Below are positions 7,128 through 12,438 of a DNA stretch of 12,438 bases, piece by piece (within the stretch, counting starts at the first letter, position 1; each line of letters starts with the position of its first letter). The position numbers were made by a program, and so were the translations under genes. The notes under the pieces were generated by a model. It had not been told where the DNA came from. It saw only the letters and a list, made by a program, of their open reading frames with translations, and searched no databases. Source of the DNA: an uncultured Opitutia bacterium (GTDB lineage: Bacteria > Verrucomicrobiota > Verrucomicrobiia > Opitutales > UBA953); contig CAITUF010000318.1 in NCBI GenBank assembly GCA_903895475.1, positions 1-12,438 of the forward strand. The letters are read 5' to 3'.

Positions 7128-7149
7128 GGTAGGGTTGGCACTGCGTGCC
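7128..7149. repeat. Truncated GGTAGGGTCGGCAC hairpin (module B)
   Basis: The 22 bases match 1607-1628 with one difference (T for C in the arm), then the right arm stops after GTGCC and the outer GACCCTACC is replaced by a C/T-rich run. Only a 5-bp stem, GGCAC with GTGCC (7137-7149), remains. This looks like a decayed or cut copy of the intact element. Confidence 0.7.
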
Positions 7150-7155
7150 CTTTTT

Positions 7156-7175
7156 CCTCCGGTTCCCGGTCTCCC
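7156..7175 (+). repeat. CCGGTTCCCGGT repeat (module F, copy 2)
   Basis: The core TCCGGTTCCCGGTC (7158-7171) is identical to 3045-3058. As there, it is followed within about 30 bases by a CTCT-containing stretch and a heptamer array. Confidence 0.65.
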
Positions 7176-7182
7176 TTCACCT

Positions 7183-7212
7183 CTGTAATCTGTACTCCGT
7201 AATCTGTAATCC
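7183..7212 (+). repeat. 7-base tandem array (module A, copy 3)
   Basis: Units CTGTAAT, CTGTACT, CCGTAAT, CTGTAAT run head to tail, followed by CC. This is the third array of this consensus in the window and has the same orientation as the other two. Confidence 0.75.
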
Positions 7213-7245
7213 TGCATGTCAGCACGTAGCCACGCCCCTACCCTC

Positions 7246-7297
7246 GGCCGCCCAGCGAGCGGCCTGTATCGAGACAGGCGGCAAAGCCGCCGCACAA
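7246..7297 (+). repeat. Chained GC-rich hairpins including module C copy 2
   Basis: Three stems follow in a row: GGCCGC with GCGGCC (7246-7264), GCCTGT with ACAGGC (7262-7279), and GGCGGC with GCCGCC around AAA (7277-7291). Neighbouring stems share three bases, so adjacent ones cannot both form fully. Positions 7269-7297 are an exact 29-base copy of 2972-3000. Confidence 0.7.
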
Positions 7298-7323
7298 AAA
7301 AGCCCCGGGAGGCCCGGGGCTTT
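7296..7323 (-). terminator. Rho-independent terminator of the giant surface-protein gene
   Basis: On the minus strand AAAGCCCCGGG pairs perfectly with CCCGGGGCTTT around a three-base loop, giving an 11-bp stem that runs into six Ts. The stem begins 21 bases after the TAA stop of the gene ending at 7345. It is the only textbook intrinsic terminator seen in the window. On the plus strand the stem is followed by only three Ts, so it acts mainly in the minus direction. Confidence 0.92.
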
Positions 7324-7344
7324 GAAGTTAGCTAAGCGGGCCGC

Positions 7345-10300
7345 TTACTTGGCCGCGTCAGTCTTCCGCTTGTTGCGGCGGCGGATGGCGGCCAAGGCCA
7401 AGGCCAGGCCAGCGAGGCTCATGCCGTAGGTGGACGGCTCGGGGATTGCGGTGAGGACGATCGCGCCGTTGACGGTGTCGTTCGAGACCGAGAACCAATC
7501 GGCCTGGGCGGTGACGCCGTACTTATCCTTGAAGTTGCCGTAGTTGACCGTGAAGAGGTCGGCCACATTCGTCACGCCGTTGCCCAAGGTGAGCGTGCCG
7601 TACGTGAAGAGCGTGAAGTTCTTCGGGTCATTCCAAGCGAAGGTCTGGTTGGCGATATTGCCGCCCGCGACGCTCGAGCTATCGAGCGAGACCACGTTCA
7701 ACGTCATGCGGTTGGTAGAGGACAGCGATGCGAGGTTGAGCGCACCCGTGATCGACACGGAGTCGAAGCCGACCCCGGCGACGCCGGCACCGTCCTTGAT
7801 CGTCATCGTGTAGGCTGAGCCAGCCGCGAAGCCGAGGCTCGTGAGCGTGCCCGAACCCTTAGCGGTCGTGCCAGAATCGAAGGCGAGCTTAGCCACCTGG
7901 TCGGCCGTGACGGAGATAGACTGGCCGCCCGCGTAGGTCAGCGTACCCGTGTAGTTAGCACCATTGGTCACTGCGCCGCCCGTGTTGCGGACCGCGTTAT
8001 TGAAGCCGGCCGCGAAGTCGAGGGTCGCACCCGTCGCGACAATCACGCGAGCGGAGCCGAGGGCGCCCGCAGCAAAGGACTTGGTACCGCTGAAGGTCAC
8101 GTCGCCCGTGTAGCCAGTGGCGTTGGTGAGCGTGCCAGTGCTGTAAGCGATGGACGAGGTGGCCGTCTTGCCGTTGAAGTCGACCGTACCACCCGAGAGG
8201 GCGATGGCGTTATTCAGGCCGTTGTTCGCGAGGGTGACCGTATCGCCCGTACTTACTTGGACGACGCCGTTACCGATCGTCCCGGCCGAGACGGAAACTG
8301 CGCCAAGGACGTCGACGTTACCCGTGTAGCCATTGGCGTTGGTCAACGCACCAGACTGGTAGTTGATGGACTTCGTCGAGTTGAGACCCTGGAGATTGAT
8401 CGTGCCGCCCGCGAGGGTGACCGCGCCACCAGAGATCGTCGCCGACGCATCGAGCGTCGACTTCACGATGAGCGTACCAGTGAAGGTCGAGAGGCCCGTG
8501 AGCGTACCCCCATTGAGTTCGATGTCGCGGGTCTCACCGTTGATGGCAGCCGTCTGGCCAGCGAGGATGCCGACCTTGGTGTTGGCACCGGCGCTGCTGA
8601 GGGCGCTGGCATCAAGCGAAGCGGCCGTGAAGGTGACCGTGCCAGTGTAAGCAGACGGACGCTGTAACGCACCGCCCGCGAGGACGATTGAGGCGCCGGT
8701 CGCGTCGATGGTATTCAGGTCGAGGAAGGAACCCGCGCCGACCGTAACAGTCGAGGTACCCAGGGCGCCCGCATTACCGATACGGATGGAACCACCCGTG
8801 ACGTTGACTGGACCCGTGAGGCTGTTCGCCGCGCCGAGGACGAGGACGCCGGAGTTATCCTTCACCAAGGTACCAGCCGAGGTGATTGCCGAGGCGTAGG
8901 TCACGATGTTGCCATTGGTATCGACCGTGAAGGTCGTGCCGGCGGCAATCGTCCCGAGCTTACCCGAGACGTCGGTCGTGTTACTCGTACCGTAGAGGAG
9001 CGTCGCCGAGCCGGTGACGTTCAGCGCGGAAGCGTTGATGATCGCGTTGAAGGAGTTGAGCTCAAGGGTGCCCGCGGCGAGGGTGACCGCGCCCGTGTAG
9101 CCGGCGTTGTTGCCTGCGAGTGTCAGCGTACCGTTACCAGACTTCGCGAGGCCGACGGTGCCGGAGACGGCGCCCGAGAGCGTCAACTTAGCACCCGTGC
9201 CGACTGCAGCGTCGGTGGCCGTGGAGAGCGTAAGGTCCGTGGCGATGGTGTGGTTACCCGCGGTGGCCGTGACCGTCGCATTGCCCGAGCCCGCAGCGAG
9301 GGTGAGAGCGCCACCGGAGCCGGCATCGAGGGTGTAACCGCCGCCCGTGGTGTTGAAGGTGATGGCCTTGAGGCTTGGCGCAGTACCGTCGAGGCTGACC
9401 GTGGCGGTCGCACCAGTCCCGAGGACCGTGTTATCGAAGGTCGCCGTATCGACGTTGGCGAAGGCTGCGTCGAGACCCGGCGAGCCCTGGTTAGCCGCCC
9501 AGTTGGTGCCGAAGCCGGTCGTAAGCGTACCCCACGAACCGTTCGCGGCATTCCAGGTAGAGAGACCCGTGTAGACTTGGCCCGTCGTCGTGACGTTGGC
9601 CGAAGTCGAAACAGACTTGGCATCGAGGCCAGAGACCGTGTTCGTCGAGTTCAGCGTGAAGGTCACTGCCCCAGCGAGCGAACCAGCGGTGCCGGTCGAG
9701 GCCGTGAAGACCAGGTTACCCGAGGTACCAGCGGCCAGTTCGGATAGTGTGTTAACCGAGAGCCCCGTGACCGCCGTGGCCGTCGCCGTCAGGTTATCCT
9801 GATAGGTGGCGCTGGTGATCGCGGTGTTGGCGACCGAGAGATTACGGGTAACCACTGCGGAGCCCAAGTGGACATTACCGAAGGCGACCGTCGTGTCCGC
9901 GATGACTGCGTTGGCGTAATCGTAGACGTTACCGGAGAGCGCGACCGTGCCAGAGACCAGCGAGGTGTTACCGAAGGTGCCCACGCCGACGGAGGAGACG
10001 GCGACATTGGCGTTACCGGACTTGGCACCCGCCGTGGTGGCATCGAGGGTGAGGGTGACCGTACCGGTGGTACCGGCGGCGGCGGACGTGAAGCCCGTGC
10101 CATTGGCGGAGACCGTCCCAATGAGCGCTTCGCTGAAACCGTCGGCCGTCGCGGTGTTGGCGAAGTCGCGGGTCGTCGAGAGCGTGCTGGCGCCCGGACG
10201 GACGTTACCGAAGTCAATCGTGGCTGGGAGCGTGCCGGTCGTGGTGGCCACGCGGACGAGGTTGACGCCGGTCACGCCAGCGGACTTCACGACCACCTGG

Positions 10301-12438
10301 TGGAGGAGCGCGTTGTCGATACCCACGAGGTCGAAGGCCGCGAAGTTACCCGTCGTCGTGCCTGCGCCGTTGATGATCTGGTAAGCACCGGCACCAGCGC
10401 TATTCGAGGTCAGGCGGAGCGTGCCACCGAGGATTACGTTACCGCCGACATTGGTCTGGGCGGCAGCGTTCGGTAGCAGTGCCGTACCAGGAGCACCGAG
10501 GACGGCGGCGTAAGTACCCGCGAGCGTCAGCTTACCATCGACCGTAAGGCCCGTGGCATTGAGGGTGGAGCCCGTGGCAATCTTCAAGACGTTGGTCGAG
10601 CCGACGTTGACCGCACCCGTACCGGTGAGGGTCTGGCCCGAGGCGAGGGTGAAGCCAGCGGGAGCCGCGGCATCAAAGGTACCCGCGGCACCGATGGCGA
10701 TGGTCGTCGGAGTATCCAGCGAACCGAAGGCCGTGAGGGCGAGCGTGCCAACGTTCACATTCACCGTGCCGGTGAGCGTATTCGCCGAGTCAAGGGACAG
10801 CATGCCCGTGCCCACCTTGGTGAGCGTACCCGCACCCGCGAGCGCGTGCGTGAAGATCACGTCATTGCCATTGGTGTCGATCGTACCCGTCTTGGTAGCG
10901 GCAATCGTCAGACCATTGGAGACATCATCGCTGTTACCCGTGGCAAACTTCAGCGTGGCATCACCCGTGAAGGTTAGGCCGGTCGAGGTAGCCAGCGTAT
11001 TAATGCCAGCGATTTCGAGGGTACCCTGGGCGAGTTTGAAGCCGCCCGTGAAGGCATTGGTGGCCGACAGCGTGAGTTTGCCATCACCAGTCTTGGCGAA
11101 GTTACCGGCACCGTTCAGCGCTGCGGCGAACGTCACGTCATTGCCGTTGGTATCAATCGTAGCCGTCTTACCAGCGGCAGCGACGAGGGACGGCGACATG
11201 TCCGTCGTTACGAGCGATCCGTACTTGAGGGTCGCGTCACCCGTGAAGGTGAGCGAGGAAGGCGAACCGAAGGTCAGGCCATTCACCACGCCGGCGAGGG
11301 ACGCCTGCTTGGCCATGGTCAAAGTACCGGCCGCGAGCGTGAGGTTACCCGTGGCGAAGGAGTCGAGTCCTTCGAGGATCAATTCGCCGCTCCCCTTCTT
11401 CGTGAATTCGAACTGGCCATAAAGCGCCGTAGCGAAGGTCACGGTATTAGCTCCGGTATCGATGGTCAGAGACGGGATGGTCGCGGTGTCGAGGCGGTTG
11501 GAGACATCCGTGGTCACACCCGTACCGTAAGCGATGGTGCCAGCCTTATTGTAAGTCGTGCCCGTGCCGAAGTGCAGGATGGCACCGAGGGCGCCACCGG
11601 CGACGGCATTAGCAGTATTCAGGACAATCGTGTTGTCCGCGACGATGCCGCCCGCGAAGGCGCTCGTGCCACCAAGGATCAGCTTGCCCGTGCCAGCCTG
11701 AGTCAGCGTGCCGGCGCCCGTGAGGCCACCATTGATGGTCACGTCCTTCGTGCCCGCGGCGATGGTCAGGTTAGCGAAGCCGTCGGCGACGTTGATCGCC
11801 TTAGTGATGGTGCCGGAGACGGTCGTGCCGAGCTGCAGCGTCGCGGTAGTCGTGCCGCTAGGGAGGTTGAGGTTAGCACCCGTGCCGAGGGCGGCCGAGT
11901 CACCGAGGACGACCGTTCCACCGAGGAGGTCGGTATCGCCGGCGTACGTGTTGACGCCATTGAGGACAATCGTGCCGCCGTTGGCCGAACCGAGGGCGAG
12001 CTTACCGCTGGTGGAACCCGTGCCCGCGCTGGAAGCGATGATGGCATTCACGGTCAGGGTCGTGGCCGCATCCGGAGCCAGGATACCCAGGCCGTTAACA
12101 TTCAGCGTCAGGCCGCGGTTAGCGTCGAGGGTGATATCCGCGGTGGTCCGGAGGATACCCCCGTTAAAGGTGAGGCTATCGGCCGTGAAGGCAGCCGGCG
12201 TGGCACCGAGTGCGGTGGCGTCGCTGATGATGATGGCGCCCCCATTGAAGCCCAGCTTACCCGTGTAACTGGAACCAGCGGCGAGGGTCAAGGTGCCTGG
12301 GGTCGGAGCCGTGCCCGCCTTATTCAACTGACCGTTTCCGAGGAGCGGCGAGGTGAGCGTCACATCGAGGCCCGTGGTGTCGATGGTCACTGGCGCATTG
12401 ATAGTGAGCTGCGTGAGCGAGAGGCTCGTGGCGGCACC
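7345..12438 (-). CDS. Giant PATR beta-strand-repeat, PEP-CTERM exported protein (5' end outside window)
   Basis: At least 1697 residues are encoded; the frame is open to the window edge, so the start and signal peptide are missing. Residues below are numbered from the in-frame GTG at 12390, which is not a plausible start because repeat sequence continues before it. Composition is Gly/Ala/Thr-rich and no cysteine was seen. In order: autotransporter-associated beta-strand repeats (PATR/TIGR02601-like, 130-560), two choice-of-anchor-D/ASH-like domains (IDFGNVRPG at 725-733, VAFGNVHLG at 835-843), a W..G.W linker (946-964), more PATR units (1085-1210), a GG-x-L/YTG repeat (1238-1510), and a PEP-CTERM tail: PEPST (1650-1654), hydrophobic helix, then RRRNKRK. 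No autotransporter barrel is present. The likely route is Sec export and exosortase processing, giving a surface or matrix protein. The ligand and role are unknown. A terminator follows the stop. Confidence 0.9.
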   Translation of the reverse strand, partial: GAATSLSLTQLTINAPVTIDTTGLDVTLTSPLLGNGQLNKAGTAPTPGTLTLAAGSSYTGKLGFNGGAIIISDATALGATPAAFTADSLTFNGGILRTTADITLDANRGLTLNVNGLGILAPDAATTLTVNAIIASSAGTGSTSGKLALGSANGGTIVLNGVNTYAGDTDLLGGTVVLGDSAALGTGANLNLPSGTTTATLQLGTTVSGTITKAINVADGFANLTIAAGTKDVTINGGLTGAGTLTQAGTGKLILGGTSAFAGGIVADNTIVLNTANAVAGGALGAILHFGTGTTYNKAGTIAYGTGVTTDVSNRLDTATIPSLTIDTGANTVTFATALYGQFEFTKKGSGELILEGLDSFATGNLTLAAGTLTMAKQASLAGVVNGLTFGSPSSLTFTGDATLKYGSLVTTDMSPSLVAAAGKTATIDTNGNDVTFAAALNGAGNFAKTGDGKLTLSATNAFTGGFKLAQGTLEIAGINTLATSTGLTFTGDATLKFATGNSDDVSNGLTIAATKTGTIDTNGNDVIFTHALAGAGTLTKVGTGMLSLDSANTLTGTVNVNVGTLALTAFGSLDTPTTIAIGAAGTFDAAAPAGFTLASGQTLTGTGAVNVGSTNVLKIATGSTLNATGLTVDGKLTLAGTYAAVLGAPGTALLPNAAAQTNVGGNVILGGTLRLTSNSAGAGAYQIINGAGTTTGNFAAFDLVGIDNALLHQVVVKSAGVTGVNLVRVATTTGTLPATIDFGNVRPGASTLSTTRDFANTATADGFSEALIGTVSANGTGFTSAAAGTTGTVTLTLDATTAGAKSGNANVAVSSVGVGTFGNTSLVSGTVALSGNVYDYANAVIADTTVAFGNVHLGSAVVTRNLSVANTAITSATYQDNLTATATAVTGLSVNTLSELAAGTSGNLVFTASTGTAGSLAGAVTFTLNSTNTVSGLDAKSVSTSANVTTTGQVYTGLSTWNAANGSWGTLTTGFGTNWAANQGSPGLDAAFANVDTATFDNTVLGTGATATVSLDGTAPSLKAITFNTTGGGYTLDAGSGGALTLAAGSGNATVTATAGNHTIATDLTLSTATDAAVGTGAKLTLSGAVSGTVGLAKSGNGTLTLAGNNAGYTGAVTLAAGTLELNSFNAIINASALNVTGSATLLYGTSNTTDVSGKLGTIAAGTTFTVDTNGNIVTYASAITSAGTLVKDNSGVLVLGAANSLTGPVNVTGGSIRIGNAGALGTSTVTVGAGSFLDLNTIDATGASIVLAGGALQRPSAYTGTVTFTAASLDASALSSAGANTKVGILAGQTAAINGETRDIELNGGTLTGLSTFTGTLIVKSTLDASATISGGAVTLAGGTINLQGLNSTKSINYQSGALTNANGYTGNVDVLGAVSVSAGTIGNGVVQVSTGDTVTLANNGLNNAIALSGGTVDFNGKTATSSIAYSTGTLTNATGYTGDVTFSGTKSFAAGALGSARVIVATGATLDFAAGFNNAVRNTGGAVTNGANYTGTLTYAGGQSISVTADQVAKLAFDSGTTAKGSGTLTSLGFAAGSAYTMTIKDGAGVAGVGFDSVSITGALNLASLSSTNRMTLNVVSLDSSSVAGGNIANQTFAWNDPKNFTLFTYGTLTLGNGVTNVADLFTVNYGNFKDKYGVTAQADWFSVSNDTVNGAIVLTAIPEPSTYGMSLAGLALALAAIRRRNKRKTDAAK
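7348..7443 (-). other. PEP-CTERM sorting signal coding segment
   Basis: The last 32 residues form the three-part PEP-CTERM tag: the motif PEPST, a hydrophobic helix of about 15-17 residues (MSLAGLALALAAI), and a basic tail RRRNKRK. In this family the tag is recognised by an exosortase (EpsH/XrtA-like) membrane enzyme encoded elsewhere in the genome. Such proteins usually accompany exopolysaccharide production. No exosortase lies in this window. Confidence 0.9.
7861..8679 (-). repeat. Region coding for GG-x-L ... YTG protein repeats
   Basis: Five units are marked by a G-rich strand followed by YTG or FTG at residues 1248, 1303, 1355, 1427 and 1480 (numbered from the GTG at 12390), giving spacings of 55, 52, 72 and 53. 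The clearest pair is GALTNANGYTG and GTLTNATGYTG. The unit differs from the PATR repeats upstream, lacking the KxGxGxLxL strand. It is probably another beta-solenoid coil type. Confidence 0.65.
8761..9030 (-). repeat. Distant copy of the ~92-residue super-repeat
   Basis: Residues 1121-1210 repeat the order seen in the main array at 10711-11577: TGSATLLYG, TTDVS, VDTNGNIVTY (1156-1165) and a PATR unit LVLGAANSLTGPVNV. It is separated from the main array by the ASH-like domains, so the super-repeat was either split by their insertion or copied across them. Confidence 0.65.
9580..10227 (-). other. Two choice-of-anchor-D / ASH-like domains inside the giant protein
   Basis: Residues about 722-823 and 825-937 each begin with a DFGNV or AFGNV strand followed by GS/GA, and include a D/S-x-ANTA strand (DFANTA, SVANTA). 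The two starts are 110 residues apart. Such immunoglobulin-like domains are common in large bacterial surface proteins. Their place between two beta-solenoid sections suggests a flexible spacer or an adhesive knob. Assignment rests on motif recognition only. Confidence 0.6.
10711..11577 (-). repeat. Tandem ~92-102-residue super-repeat array
   Basis: Three consecutive units span residues 272-371, 379-470 and 471-560. Each carries an opening strand (two are identical: TFTGDATLK at 381-389 and 473-481, 92 residues or 276 bases apart), a TTDV/DDVS turn, a TIDTNGNDVTF strand (309, 411 and 503) and a PATR strand pair. A weaker unit precedes them near residues 209-250. The similarity is visible in the DNA, which points to duplication within the gene. 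Confidence 0.75.

Larger units (their letters stand above)
6871..7344. other. Repeat-rich 474-base spacer without a gene
   Basis: This is the spacer upstream of purL and downstream of the giant surface-protein gene. From left to right it holds a candidate -10 box, a weak 5-bp hairpin (ACCGC 6930-6934 with GCGGT 6940-6944), an inverted CCGGTCCCC element, the second 58-base repeat, a CGGTTGG tandem array, a broken GGTCGGCAC hairpin, the CCGGTTCCCGGT core, a heptamer array, a fragment resembling the end of module D (GCCACGCCCCTACCC, 7229-7243), three overlapping GC-rich stems (7246-7291) and a terminator. No conserved coding frame or RNA family was recognised. Confidence 0.7.

Noticed and set aside
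10553..11422. 289-codon plus-strand open frame opposite the giant gene
   Set aside because: Its Val/Pro/Ala/Ser-rich product is the mirror of the Gly/Thr/Ala codons of the repeat protein on the other strand. It shows no start context or family signature. The frame at 11708-12268 is rejected for the same reason.
12388..12390. GTG as the start codon of the giant surface-protein gene
   Set aside because: The reading frame continues upstream without a stop to the window edge, adding 16 residues of the same beta-strand type. There is no signal peptide after the GTG. The gene is partial.
7345..12438. Classical type V autotransporter
   Set aside because: The C-terminus has no 250-300-residue barrel ending in an aromatic residue; instead there is a PEP-CTERM tag with a basic tail.

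Overview
The window looks like chromosomal DNA of a GC-rich (roughly 60% by eye) Verrucomicrobia-type bacterium, most likely Opitutae. This placement is inference from gene content. The clues are a giant Gly/Ala/Thr-rich beta-strand-repeat protein ending in a PEP-CTERM sorting tag, a single-chain PurL of the clostridial-type (clade II) form, a membrane acyltransferase of a family common in Planctomycetes/Verrucomicrobia, absence of clear Shine-Dalgarno sequences, and intergenic spacers full of short palindromic repeats. No phage, transposase, tRNA, rRNA or CRISPR was seen.

Layout. Positions 1-133 are a spacer with a small hairpin and a 7-base tandem array. A class I photolyase follows on the plus strand (134-1564), then a G-rich tract and a perfect 14-bp hairpin. 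Next is a multi-pass HGSNAT/DUF5009-like membrane protein (1680-2870, plus). A repeat-rich convergent spacer (2871-3144) separates it from purL on the minus strand (3145-6870). A second repeat-rich spacer (6871-7344) ends in a strong rho-independent terminator for the last gene. That gene (7345 to beyond 12438, minus) encodes at least 1697 residues. Its start lies outside the window.

The genes do not form one pathway. The photolyase repairs UV damage, PurL makes FGAM in purine synthesis, the membrane protein probably acetylates a sugar or glycan, and the giant protein is probably exported and processed by an exosortase system, ending at the cell surface or in the extracellular matrix. The giant protein is a mosaic: beta-helix repeats, two choice-of-anchor-D/ASH-like domains, a second beta-helix section, a distinct GG-x-L/YTG repeat, and a PEP-CTERM tail with no autotransporter barrel.

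The least explained part is the non-coding DNA. The spacers on both sides of purL are built from the same small set of modules, in nearly the same order and orientation: an ACGATTTATCGT-containing 58-mer, a GGTCGGCAC hairpin, a CCGGTTCCCGGT core, a heptamer array and a GGCGGC/GCCGCC hairpin. This looks like a family of REP-like elements, or a duplicated spacer flanking purL.
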